A DNA stretch of 64,000 bases from Quillaja saponaria (taxonomy: Eukaryota; Streptophyta; Magnoliopsida; Fabales; Quillajaceae), in contig CM055608.1 in assembly GCA_029379385.1 (NCBI GenBank), positions 23,868,350-23,932,349 of the forward strand, written 5' to 3'. Both the position numbers and the translations under genes were made by a program. Positions 13,383-25,878 of this stretch are shown one piece after another. The notes under the pieces were generated by a model. That model did not search any database and was not told the origin of the DNA. It saw only the letters and a list, made by a program, of their open reading frames with translations. The stretch's first letter is position 1, and the number at the start of each line of letters is the position of its first letter.

Positions 13383-14072
13383 AACAGCACCCTCTCTCAC
13401 CAAAATTGCTCCTTTTCCTCCACACAGTTCTTAACAAACAAAAATAAATTCAACCCAGAAATTGAAGTTCTCTTAGAAGCCCTTTTTTTTTTTTTTCTGG
13501 GTTCTTATGATCTCAGGTTTAGAACAAGCACCAACAAGAGGTGACAATGGAGAGGAGAAAATGGAGAGAGAAAGAGAGAGGTTTTTGAATCAAAAACCAG
13601 CTGCCTCTTTGCTCACCAACCCTTTTGTTGGCGACGGACTAAACCAGGATAAGATTCTTCTTGGCTGTCTCTCTCTCTCTCTCTCAAATGTTTTTACTTT
13701 CCTCATTCTAACCTAAAGTGCTGGCAACGATGAACTTCGGGCCTCGGGCGGACGTTTCAATTTCTCGCGGCTTTTGCGCGCGTAATGTTTTTTGGTATTT
13801 CTTTTCCCCACGTTACAAACTAGTTTACAATTCATCAAACAAATAATAAAATAATAATTGTATGAAAATAATTTTTATTTTTTTTCTATTGATATTTGAT
13901 AGGTGTTGCTCCTAGCTTCCAGCACTCCTATTTTCCTTCCAACAACACCCTTTCTCTTTCATTTTCTAGTATTATGATTTTCACTGTCATAAAAAAATAA
14001 AATAAAAAATCCTTGCTTGCATGTATTTTTTTAACACTTTTGTTTTTTCTCTAAAACAATAAAAAAAAATTC

Positions 14073-14530
14073 TAACCGGATGTCGTAATAAATATAATTT
14101 TTTTAAATTAAATTTTTTTTTAAATAATAATTTATATATTAAATATTATTAAAATTATGGTCAATTATCAAAAATAATATCATAAACTTGCACTTGTTAA
14201 AATATAATACATATAATTTTTTGAAAAATTGAAAATTTTCAAATAACAACTGAAATTATATTCAATTATCGCAGTTAATACAACAAAATTTTTCTTTATA
14301 AAACATTAACAAGTTATAAAAGCACTCAACAAATGCCCTTAGCAGTTAGTGAAACTCAATAATATAAAGAAAAAAATAATTCTTTTTTTAACTAGTTTCC
14401 GTAAGATAATATATATGAATAGTTGATAATGATTTTAATGTTATTTAATACATAAATTATTATTTTAAAAAAAAACTTAATTAACAATGACTATTTATTA
14501 TACATTAATAAGTATTGTAAGGAAACAAAT
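14073..14530. mobile_element. AT-rich palindromic MITE-like element
   Basis: The left block at about 14115-14170 (TAAATAATAATTTATATATTAAATATTATT) recurs inverted at about 14425-14480 (AATGTTATTTAATACATAAATTATTATTTT). A third related block is at about 14860-14935, and a fourth lies in the 37.3-kb MITE. Outer limits are approximate, and AT-richness lowers certainty. Confidence 0.45.
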
Positions 14531-14973
14531 TCTATATAAATTTTTCTAACTAGTGTTTAAAAGGCATTTATTTTTCTTTACTTTTTTTTTTCCCTCATAT
14601 TGTTCTCATTTTTTGGTATTATGGCCCAATTACTCCAAACTTAAATTATAACAAAGTCATGTTTTAGGGAACAAATATTTGTGTCATTAATTCTCATAAT
14701 AAATAAAATTAAATTTTTTTATGGAATGTTTGAGTTTTTTTTAACACGTGATCTCATGATATTTGTTAAGGTGTAACTAATATAATCTTTAGAATTAATT
14801 TTTTTTAAGTCTTTCTAATCAGTGGACAATTATTGAATTATAATAAATATAGTATTTTGAAATTAAAACTTTTTAAAATAATAAATTTATATTAAATAAT
14901 ACTAAAATCATGATTAATTATTGCAATGAATGATATAAAAAGACACTCATTTAAAAAATTCATTATTTAAACA

Positions 14974-15149
14974 AGTTTCTAAAACACCCTTTAAAAAAAA
15001 TTGAAAAATTGAAAAATTAATACTAAGAAGAAGTTATCACCTATCAATCTATTTACGCTATGTAAGTTTTCTAAAACACCCTTTAAAAAAATTGAAAATG
15101 TTGATAAATTAATTCTAAGAAGAAGTTGTCAATCTATTTACACTATGTA
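14974..15149. repeat. About 90-bp tandem duplication
   Basis: Two copies, about 14974-15063 and 15064-15149, share GTTTCTAAAACACCCTTTAA, AAATTGAAAA, CTAAGAAGAAGTT and ATCAATCTATTTAC in the same order. They are non-coding and AT-rich. Confidence 0.8.
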
Positions 15150-17924
15150 GAGGACTTTTTGTTTAAGGGTGTTTTTTTTTTTTTTTTTTTTTTTTTTTTA
15201 CGAGAAATAAAAAGAAAAACTTATTATCAGTTTTATTTTATATATTTATTTCAAGAAAGATTAAGATGTGCCAATTTTGGGAATCATTATATACCATTCC
15301 TTACTCTATCTCCTGAAGAGTTTTCCATTTTTTTTTTAAACATTTTTTTTTTCAATGGAACAATTTAGAAAGTTGAAATTCCCAAGACAGCAAAATATAC
15401 AAAAATGGGAATACGTAGAATAACTTAATATACAAAATTGCTGTTCATGAGCAGATACCAAACCTTGTTGGATTAATGCAGGGAGGCAAATATGATGTTG
15501 CTGACTTGCTGTTAAGGAGGATTGGCATTTTGTGTGGACCATGATTAACCAATTTTTCATTTTTCAATAATCAATGAAGCTCAATAACTCCAGGTCTTTA
15601 TTATAAATATTTTGTTTTATTCAAGTTTTGATTGAGTTTTGTCTATTTCGAATCCAATATTATTGATAAGATTTTAATAAATTTCAGTCACATTAATTTT
15701 TTTTGTTATGTAATCTGATTGAGTATATATATGTGTCAATTTGATTTGTTATTGCATAACAAAGTTTACATTTTCGTCTTCTTCCTTGTGTTCCCTTGTT
15801 GCAAGGGTGAAATGAAGAGTTCGATTTGTTTTGTTCCATAACAAAGTTTCCATTTTTGTTGCGAGGGTTAGTGCTGTACGGTAGCTAGATAGATTTGGAG
15901 TTAGGGTAAAGGCATATATCACAATATCATGTTTATCAGTAAATAACATTTGACAAATTAGTTAAATTAAAATCTTATCGATAATACATAGTTGAAATTT
16001 AAATCTTAATGAACAAAAAATTGATAAAATATATATTTTGTTTAGTTGACAAATTAATAAAGTGATATGATATTTGAATTTAAAATTATCTCATTATTCA
16101 GGTTATGAGTTTAATCTCGCTTCGTCTGAAACCATATATATATATATATAATAATAAAATTAAATGTTAAATTCTTAGATACAATTGTATAGTTTAGCCC
16201 TTTTTTAAGCCTAAAAATAATAAAATTGTGGTTGAGCATTGCCCCAATAATAATAACCACATTTTTCCTAATTGAGGACAGCTTATGTTGCAGTGTGTTG
16301 TGAGCCTGTGAGACAACCTTCCTTCTAACACAAATCAAGTTCCAATTCAGTTGGCTGATACTTCAAACTGCATCCTGCTCATATTCTATAGAAAACCCAC
16401 CACAAAAGCATTATAAGAAAAATCAGCTATTATTTGAGAGTGAAACTTCACCTAATAACACTTTATGGGAACATTGTTCTGCAAATTGGCAAAGTCACCT
16501 AGATTATACTCTATGATTTTGTCAGTTACAAATATTGTTATTCCTACATTCTGCTTTTAATAAATTAATACTACAAAATAGATCCCTTTGAACGTAGGTC
16601 ATCACGTGAAAGGCAATTTTTATCTTATATTGTGTCATGTTCACTTATCACTCGTGTATTTACATGCACAAGTAGCCGTTACTATTGTTACAGAAGCTTG
16701 TCCTGTCATTTTGTATATGAGAGCCTTACTCTTCAATGTTCTAAACATGGTACAGTACAGAGCACAGAAACCTGATCTAATGTTCTTAACATGGTACAGA
16801 ACACGAATCCTGATCTGATATGTAGTTTCGATGATCAAACCCCAGAATGCTCAAGCATATACATTACAATGACAAACAAGTCAACAAACCCTGAGTATAT
16901 CAGATAGAGAGGAGTAAGTTGAGGTTTCGAGTGAAGCTGGAGAGAAAATGCTGAAATAACATTTGGGTTCTTTCCTTCAAATCCTAATCAGAATTAGCAG
17001 ATAATGAACAAATGCACATGGAATGCATCTTTACTTTTTCCAACAGGATCTCCCAACTTGATTTGAAAACTCTATAGAATCTAAATTCCCAAACTAAGAG
17101 TAGTGTAAAAAATTACTACAAGAATTAATATATAAGAAAATAAGAGAACAAAGGATAGCAAGATCAGGCCAACAAAAAACATGTAGCTCCTTCATTCTTT
17201 GGTATGTTGTGCACTATTACGTGTTGGATGTGCTAATTTACATTAACTTTTTAATCTTACCCCATTTAGTAATGAAAAAAACTGCGTTTCTGCAACTATG
17301 AACAAGGGGATGACCTCGTTTAAATGCTTTCACTTTTTCGTTGTCAATCACATCACCGACCTTTCATTTGATCTCAGTTACCAGAAAATCAGCACTTTGA
17401 AGCTCAAAATCCATCAACTACACATGTATTACAGAACATTACCAGAATACACCTGCATCAAAGACCATAAGATATGGTAACTTGTAAGGCCATTATTAAT
17501 ACAATATTTGTAACAATCACCGTAATGTTATAAAAAATCAGACTGATCCTGCAGGCCAATTGATAAAATGATTAGAGCCAGGTCTTCGAGGAAGGGGAAG
17601 TGGGAAGAGAGCAGGGATTAGTCCCGCAATTCTAGAGCGAAGGATATTTAAAATCTAAACTCTGCATATCAATTTTGTCAAGGCAATAATCAAAGTATGA
17701 GGTCATTTTAAAATGTCTACTACAATTTTGTATTCATTATTTTCTATCAAAAAAATTGTATTCATTATTGTCTAATATAAGAATCTCAGTATTACATTCT
17801 TTTTTGCTAGGGCATACTTTAGGTACAAGTACTATAAAGTCTGTGAAGAGACCGTTATGCAAATAATGCAAAAATGAAAATGCTACCTTTGTCACTGAAG
17901 AGCCAGTGATGAAATTTGAAGGAG

Positions 17925-20900
17925 CTACTGCGTCCTCTTCTCTCCAACGGCATTAACTCCAGTTGTGCTCCATTGTGAATATTTTAGTTCTTGATCAGCA
18001 GGAACAAAGATATCAAATGCAATATCTCTGTCCCCTGACTTCTTCAAATTATCGTCAATACCATTGTAATCCAATTCCTGTAAAATACTTGGAAGTCGGA
18101 TGCCACCATCCTTGCCAAACTTATTTCCCATTTCTATGTCAAATTTTTGTTTTGAGCTTATAAAGCCTCGTTCAAGATCTGAAGTAACGGATCCCATTTG
18201 TGACTCATATTCTTCTCTAACCCATTCTCGGAAGTTGATCAATGAAGGTGGAATCTTAGAAAATGAGAGTTCTTTGAAATTCCCCATTATACCCCTGGCA
18301 TATGGGTTTTCTTTCTTATCATAGCGGTACCTGAAGTTCTCATAAGTTGTCTACAGAAATAGAAAATGGCAAAATACATAAAACATCAGATAACACAACC
18401 TGTAGATAACAAAAGCAAATAGCAATATTGACCAACAGTTAACAAGTCCAGGTTATGCAACTATAGACAATATGGGACTCCACCTATACTTTCAACACAG
18501 AGAAATATTATGTCTTAGTTAATGCTATAAGAAATCTTCATATATTGGGAATAAAATCTAACTTCATTGATAATATAACTTCATTGGGTTCACTTTCCAT
18601 CATTTCCTGGCCAGTTATGGTCCCTAGAATTCACAATTAAATTCTCTATTCATTATTGTATCCTCCTAACATAGATGGTGATTTCTTGTTGTAAGATAAT
18701 AAGTTATAATATATTAAAGACAAAGCCACCCTCCAATAATGAAACATCCATAGATCTGGCATGCAACTTGGTGAAGTTTCTTAGTTTTAATAACATAAAA
18801 ATCTTTTGCAAAACAGTTGCTTTCGGTAGTTCTATTTTCTTGAAAGTGAAAATTGAAAACAATAAAAAGAATCTACATTTGGTATTATCTGGAATCCCAC
18901 TTTGTTTTCAAAAAACAAGTTTTCAGGACCAACTTTGATTTGTTTTTCGGCACTGTTTTTCCTTTCTTCCCCTCAAGCTGAAACTATTTCTAAAGCAGAA
19001 CCAAACAAGCCCTTAATCTTCAAACATAATTCCTCGATTGATTTATTATCATAAATGTATCTTCATCGTGTATATATGTAACTTATGTTCAATATTCAGA
19101 GACAGAACTAGAACTAGAACTAGAACTAGAAGTTTCTATAAATAAAAGCCTGACTAAGACTTTATATTGTCTCTTGAAAAGAATATGTTCTATGTCATAT
19201 TCAATCTAAAGCTTTCATCAAGATCGGTTTTTAGAGAAAATAACTTGGAATTTTAAAGAGACTTAATCTAAATGAAATTTACTAAATTTAAGCAGCATTT
19301 TGCACAACCTGGAATTTGCTTCTAAAGAAAGATTTTCAGTCAATGTATGTACTCAACTGAGTCTTAAATTCTAAACTATATGGGGTCCACAGTCAACGTA
19401 TGTACTATATAGTAAATATTTTGTTATTACTGATTGATCCTAACTCTTCACCGAATGGAAGTTTCACGCGAGGGGTAAGTTAGGAATGTAAAGCCAGCCT
19501 ACTGTAAGGAACTCAAATGTGATTTGCAATGCAGAAGTATAAGGTTATGGCAAAACTGCAAAAGATGGCTGTACATGTGTTTGGGCAAGTTGTCCTGATA
19601 CAACAGATATTCAGTAAAGAAGGTTATCATTGGCAGAACTTGCATCAAGTAAAAGTATGTATGTTGTCTAATCATGGAGTGTTTTGCATGTAATATCTTC
19701 TTACATGGTATTGTATGACATAGATAACTGGAAATTGCATCTATTCAGCAGAAGAGGGACAAAGACTCTGCAATGCTTAACCTCTCACTGTATACTATTC
19801 AGAAAAATATAAACATTATAAAGAGTAAGCAGGATACCTGATTAGTGCTAATCAAATAAAGATGAAAAACTGTTAGCCCACCAACAAACCAGACAGCTAT
19901 GAAGCAGTATACAATGAGAGCAACTGATACGACGTCACGTGACAAGATGCTCCCCAAATTGCCCTTTTGCTGAAGAACGTTAACCCAAGAAAATGCAAAC
20001 ACGTATATACACAATAAGGTTGATGACGATATGAACAATATAAAGAATGGATAGTTCCGCTGCAACCACATGAATGTGGGAGAATAGTGGTCAGTTTCTT
20101 CGGGAAAACAAACATAGCAACCTCCATACAAGAGGAGGAAAGAGAGAAAAGGGAAGGCAAAAGGAAAAATAGACTCTAGGAAGCCAACCCTTTTGAATTG
20201 ATATATGGATCTTTATTGAACAAAGTAAGTCATATCAATGCAAAATATGAGATAGTTGAATTATGAGCAGCTGCCAACAAAGTTGACAGTCCCCTAGGAA
20301 AAAAAAATTGACATGAAGATAAAAAAATTCCACTAGTAATATCTGGGTCAAATCAATTTGTGTAAAATTTCTCAATTAACTTATTGTGTGTTCATTGTGC
20401 TCAATGAAAACCTTAACAATTAGGTAATTATGATGAACAAATGGTAATAGTTTTTTATTAAAGATAGACCATAAGTACTAACTTAAAAGAAGATAGTGAC
20501 TCTTAATCATTTCTGAGGGATTTTAGACCATCCGATATCTGCTAAACTTGCCTAACTGTTCAGCAGAACATGGAAGATTAGTTTCATATTAAACTATTCC
20601 CAAAAAGGTAAAACCAAGTACCCAGGTAGAAAAGTATACAATACCAACTAAATTAAACAGAAAATTTTGATTTACTAATTAGCAATACCATACATTCTTC
20701 TGAAGAAAACAGTGATCTCTTTCAAATGGAATAAGAAACCAAAGTATTATTTCTGAAAATACCAATACTGTCATTTTTCTATGAGATTGATGACTTACTA
20801 CTCCAATACACTGACCAACCCATGGACAGTGGTGATCAAACTTCTGCACACAGTTGTTGCAGATGGAGCAATGGGATGCACGGGGCGGACGGTACAGCAA

Positions 20901-21816
20901 GCAAGTGTCACAGAACTTCACCTTCACACTATGGCCATTGACCATCGCATCCTTCACTCTGGGTATTTTCAAATGAGGGTTTTTATTATTTACCCACTCG
21001 ATAGATGGAGTATTTTTGTCAAACACTTCATCTGCTTCAGGTGGTTGTGAATTCCTGGGGATAATTCCCGGGTCTCTACCAGATGTCAAGAAGAGAAAAG
21101 TAAAATCCTGCACAAACCATCAAAAGGGTATTCCTAAATATCACTGCTGAACCAAGTACATACAAAGTCAAGAGGAAATTCATCTTTTACCTAACCAAAA
21201 AAGTGAGAACCAATCCACCAATCAATACAGGAAAGCAAAAGAGAGGGTTATCTTCTTTGATCATCAAAAGCATTCGTATGCAGAAAGTTATCGCAGGACC
21301 TCCAATTAAGAATGTTGTTAAATAAAGAGATGATGCATCCTGACCAAAGATTACTCTTCCACCACAGAGAAATTTCTGGCAGGACAACACAGAATTAGCT
21401 TCATAAGAAACTAGACCAGCCAACAAAATTATATGAAATTCCAATCCCTCCTCTCATCCTGCCCAGTCCAATAACTTTCTTGTATCTCATCACATTATGA
21501 CATTACAAATAGAAGCAAGCAGCAAATTTGTGTATTTTTCAAAACTTTTTCTCCCCCAACAAGCAGGTGAATAGTGGGAAAAATAAATAAATCCTTTTTT
21601 CAAATACCCACAATTCTCACTGTATTGTCAAATCAAATGATAATACAATAACAGAGATACATTGATGGAGGGGGTTAGAGTGAGAGATAGGAAAAAACCT
21701 ACATTGTTTCCCTTCCAGGCTTGGTAGAGCCTTTTGGGTTTGGGTTGGGGGGTTTCCACTGTCACGGCCACGGAATTTGAGAAAGAACCGGAGCTCTTGC
21801 TGCTGGAAACACTCAT
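17925..21816 (-). CDS. DHHC-type protein S-acyltransferase (palmitoyltransferase), copy 2
   Basis: Tandem paralogue of the gene at 7094-13382, with the same role in protein palmitoylation. Exons on the minus strand are 21816-21703, 21375-21196, 21107-20799, 20059-19838 and 18350-17925. All junctions are phase 0, giving 416 residues. Exons 3 and 4 have exactly the same lengths as in copy 1 (309 and 222 nt). DHHC is at about residues 189-192 ([13 protein letters not shown]) and TTYE at about 276. The C-terminal tail is shorter (141 versus 181 residues) and much diverged. The intron 2 donor is taken as TTTTTG|GTTAGG; the GTAAAA site 5 nt further on would break the frame. An in-frame ATG at 21846 would add 10 residues; I chose 21816 ([10 protein letters not shown]). 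The intact frame and conserved motifs argue that it is functional. Confidence 0.93.
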
Positions 21817-23755
21817 AATTGTTGTTTCTCTTCGTTTCTTCTGCAATGATCTCCTTTATTCGCAAAAACCCACATGAGTTCTAAGCGGATTGCATTCTTC
21901 TTTGGGGGTAAAAGCGAATGAAACGAGATCAAACAGCCTTGCTCTTGGAATTTCTTCTTACATTCTATCTTTCTCTCTGTTTCGGACCATTCTTGCAATG
22001 TCACCTCACCTCTCCCCCCAACCCTTCTTTCTCTCTCTCTAACAAAACTAGCAGCCCTGAAACGATATTTCCAAATTCGAGCGGGTTTTTCGCGGGCAAA
22101 ACCAATTTAGTATAGAAGACATAAGAAATGGAACGTCGGAGACTTATCCTTGCTTTTCCATGTTCTGGGACTATGACAAGGATTCTTTTGTTCGTTATTT
22201 ATGTCTGTCTGTCATTGTCATAGTAAATGTTCGGTTTTCTTTTCATTTCCATTTTTTTTTTGTTACCAAACAAAATACATGCTTGGTTAAGAAAAAAAAC
22301 ACATAGCTATTTGCTTCATTTATGCAGCAATGTAGATTATGAGGTGCCAATCACCCCAATTGACACAACTCAATTAATTTAGATACATTTCACGACCAAG
22401 AAATTTATGACATTTGCTTTTATTATGATACAGCACAAGACTGAGCATTTCTCAAATCCAATTAGCCAATATATCTTTCCATCTGAGTAGTTAAGAGTCC
22501 TTAGCATTGATGCAAAGAAGTACTTTTCAAGACAGGAGGGTCTTCCACCTTAAACCTCACAAAAGTAGTACCAATCTGACTGATTTTCCTAGAATGTTTG
22601 CAACAGACATTTCTTTAAATACACATGACAAGTACACCTTAACTATGACATTATAAAAGCACTTCACTGAAAATATGTAATCTCAGTTCAATGTTACAAC
22701 TGAAAACTGACAAGCTGATCTTTTCTAAAGTTACTGGTCGGAAAATTTAGCCTCCTCACATAGTTCTAAACTACAGCAAAATACTTTCCAGGTAGCCTCC
22801 TCGCATAGTCCTAAGCTACAAAACACTTTCAAGGTATGCTTCCAGCAAATAGACAAGCATGAACTTGGCCACCCTGAACACAAAGTACATTCAGCTGATA
22901 AAAGAACAAGGCAACAAGGTCTAAGTAAGATATCCTTTTTCTTGGATCAAGCCAAAATATTCTTTGTTGTAAACAAATTAAATTTGATATATCATAATTT
23001 CAAACCAACAATTTTATTATACTATTGAAACAATTGAAAGATAAATCATTAAGCCAAACATATTCCAAAGTAACAGTTTTACCCAACTCCAGTCTCATTA
23101 TTGTCATTTAGCAGTTTGTGGCTTGGTTCATTAGTTCAATTATCTGTAAAATGTTAAGCAACACATGACTTCGATATTTCCTGACCATACTTAACGGTAG
23201 AGTCCAAGACAATCTTTAGTCATTTTTTGCTTGAATAATATGCTGTTTCAATCAAAATCCCAAAACCTTAAAACACTTTCAATACTAACATATAAAAGAC
23301 CCATCAAATTAAGCATGTACAGAAACATATAAACTTTATTCAGTACTGATATGTTGGCTCATGGACTGTGGTCCTACTTAGTTTGGCATACCATTGGCAA
23401 AGTACTTTTAGCCAAAGGTGTGTTTCATAGCCCATCCCAGTTCACAGGATATGTCTAGTTTATGAAGTTCTGCTTATTATGAAAATCAACATTAAAGGTT
23501 CTGGTTTCATCAACTTGTAGTTTCGCGAATGATGCAAGTGATCAAATATAATTAGTATTTACTTGATGGACGAAAAGAAGTAAATATACCACCATTGCAG
23601 AAAATTATGACTGAACCATTGAACATGAAGATAAAGCATGGAAAAACAGAAACATAGAATCACTTAGTTAAAAAGAAAGTCAATTAGGAAACTAGAAACT
23701 CTAACCTTTTCTATTGTTGTAAGCTAGTTAGGATCATGTAATAGATATCCTTCAA
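21817..23755. other. Intergenic spacer, no gene seen
   Basis: Contains the leader and promoter of the second DHHC gene and the downstream flank of the SUVH locus. A short imperfect duplication at about 22750-22840 repeats CCTC(A/G)CATAGT(T/C)CTAA(A/G)CTAC. No ORF here resembles a known protein. Confidence 0.6.
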
Positions 23756-25878
23756 TTAACAAAAGAAATCCCTGCACTTTGCTGACCCACATAAGCATTT
23801 CTTCTTCTTTTGTCCTGCTTTGATGGGCAGAACCATCCCATAATCATATGTCAACTCCGCCATATGAGGAATATTTCTGACTGCATGAAATGCAATATGC
23901 AGGTCAGTCTCGTTCTTATTTTCACGCAACATTGGCCGCCAAAATACATTTGGGGAGCAACTGTGGTTCATGAAACGAGCAACATTCCCAACATTTTTTG
24001 CTGTGATAAACAGGGGAAATGGGATATTCAGAGACTCATAAGATTCACGCGGAAAAATTTCCAGTTGCTGATAAGTTTGGGTAGAATCAAAAAGGTAGTC
24101 ATCTTCATTTTCACCACAAAGCTCTTCTGCCTTAGAACTATCAGTCACTTCCCCTGCATATTCGCATATAAAAGCTCCTGCACGAATGGCATCCCACGAC
24201 CTCAGACCCCACCCTTTGTCTTTACTTTTAAACACCTCTAAACGAAATTTCAGGCCACTTTGTGATACACGGTTCTGGCAATTAGGAGGGCACTGGCAGG
24301 AAGGACCACACTCATATATCAAGGACTTAAGATTTACAAGAACCCCATTTGCAGAATGTGGAAGATAACCCTCATTTTTCTGGATGCAATGGCAGTTAAA
24401 ATTTCCAGGGAGACATCCACCAATACAAGAACATCCCATAGAAGGTTCAACAGGATTTATTGGCTTTGAATACTCGAGGGTAGGAAGATATGTGAAATAT
24501 GCTGGGCCCTTCTCAGTTATCAACATCGTTCACAAGACAAACAGGTATTTTTTCTTCCCCAGAAGTAAGGTCAGGCAATATGACCCCAATTCTTGAAGTC
24601 GGCTTCTCACTCCATTGCTGAATTGATCTCCATGTCATGTATGCTTCAGGCTGACTAGGTAATCTGACCAATTTATATTTAAATATACTAAAACCTGACT
24701 TTCCTTTATCAATCCATGAATCCTGGATCTTATAAAGACCGTCATAGACATTACACCTTCCCAGTTGGATTTGCTATATCCTTAATACCCCAAATTACTC
24801 TCACATCGTTGCCACGATACAGGCTCTTCTCTAACGCAAGATTACCCCTTTTCAAGCTTTTGATCCTTCACTTCCTTACCTTGACCACTATAAATCAACA
24901 CATCCCCATCCTCCACATCGTCCTCATATCCCTCCTGAAGAAACAATGCTGACTGCTAATGGCTCTTCCTCTGTGTAATTCTGATACTCATATAATCTAT
25001 CCCACCCATTGATGGAGCATGTAATCCCACCAAGCACAACTCCATCCTGAAAAAGAAAATATCTCCAACTTCAACACCACGCACAGCTCCAATTCTCTTC
25101 TTGCTATTTGCACGAATCCCTTTATTCATCAAAATCGTACCTGCCTTTAAATCGGGTCGTCTAGTTACTGCAGGAGTTGATTGATTTGCCTCTTCAAATT
25201 GAGAAATTCTTCTTCTTAGAATATCAAAAATCATTGATGTATATGCAGCTAACTCCTTGCTACCATCACCTTGTCGTAATGCATCAAGAACTATGGGATT
25301 AATGGATGCAAGGAATTTGTTAACAACAGAATCCACATCAGCTTCTAGGACACCCCTTGTCTGCTTCTGGTACTTACTCTTGCACCTTGCCCGCTTTAGT
25401 TATATCTTCTGTATCAGTTACATGACTAAAATTACCCTGATTTTGGCTATAGTCATCTTCCTCGGTAAACCCAATATGTTGTAGTGAATGTGATTGCACC
25501 CGATTTCTAGTACTCCATCTAGATGACCCTGTATCTCCATTTGCAACCACTGTATGTGGACTAGCAATTATTCCAGCAGTTGATGGTGATGGTCTCCTAA
25601 ATGAATTAAGAGGATCCGCTGCAGATATTGGGTTGTTTAAGCTGAAAGGCACACCACTTGGAGATTGTGAGTTTTGTTCAAAGCCAGGCGGGAAAGGACC
25701 AGACGGTGATACACAGATAAATGGGGCACCAGCTTGGGGAGTAAGAAATGAAGAAGAGTTGGGTGGTTGTGACGAGAACACTGGTACAAGACTCCGCAAT
25801 GGGCTTTACATTTAAAATCCTGGACTTCTCAATTGACCCAGATGCATGATTAGAGTCTTGACCTAAACTCTGTTCCAT
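23756..25878 (-). pseudogene. SUVH1/SUVH3-like SET-domain histone H3K9 methyltransferase, frame-broken
   Basis: Family members bind methylated DNA through an SRA (YDG) domain and carry pre-SET, SET and post-SET domains. The locus begins at an ATG at 25878 (MEQSLGQDSN) and is intronless, as in SUVH1/3. The Pro/Ser-rich N-terminus, SRA (IGAVRGVEVGDIFFFRMEL), pre-SET (CSCIGGCLPGNFNCHC), SET (NVARFMNHSCSPN, ELTYDYG) and post-SET (CLCGSAKCRDFFC) are all recognisable in order. The reading frame breaks at about 25800 (+1), 25377, 24975 (-1), 24931 (+1), 24844 (+1), 24750 and 24515 (+1). The last 250 codons, covering pre-SET to post-SET, are open. A probable 5'-UTR intron donor (CAG|GTTTGA) is at 26642. 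Either a recent pseudogene or a stretch of poor assembly: the encoded residues stay family-like on both sides of each break. Confidence 0.8.

Larger units (their letters stand above)
13383..17924. other. Intergenic spacer between the two DHHC genes, no gene seen
   Basis: Promoter side of copy 1 and downstream side of copy 2. A CT-rich tract lies at about 13660-13685, in the 5' leader or proximal promoter of copy 1. From 13.8 to 16.2 kb the DNA is very AT-rich with repeated MITE-like blocks and a T run of about 30 at 15172-15200. A short near-duplicate occurs at 16738-16781 and 16782-16819, both containing ACATGGTACAG. No ORF here resembles a known protein. Confidence 0.6.

Noticed and set aside
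16738..16819. Short tandem near-repeats that might suggest a CRISPR-like or satellite array
   Set aside because: Only two imperfect units of unequal length; simple local duplication in a eukaryotic spacer.
17545..17650. Possible SINE (GGCCAATTGATAAAATGATTAGAGCC followed by a GGTCTTCGAGG segment)
   Set aside because: The A and B boxes are too far from consensus and there is no clear tail or target-site duplication.
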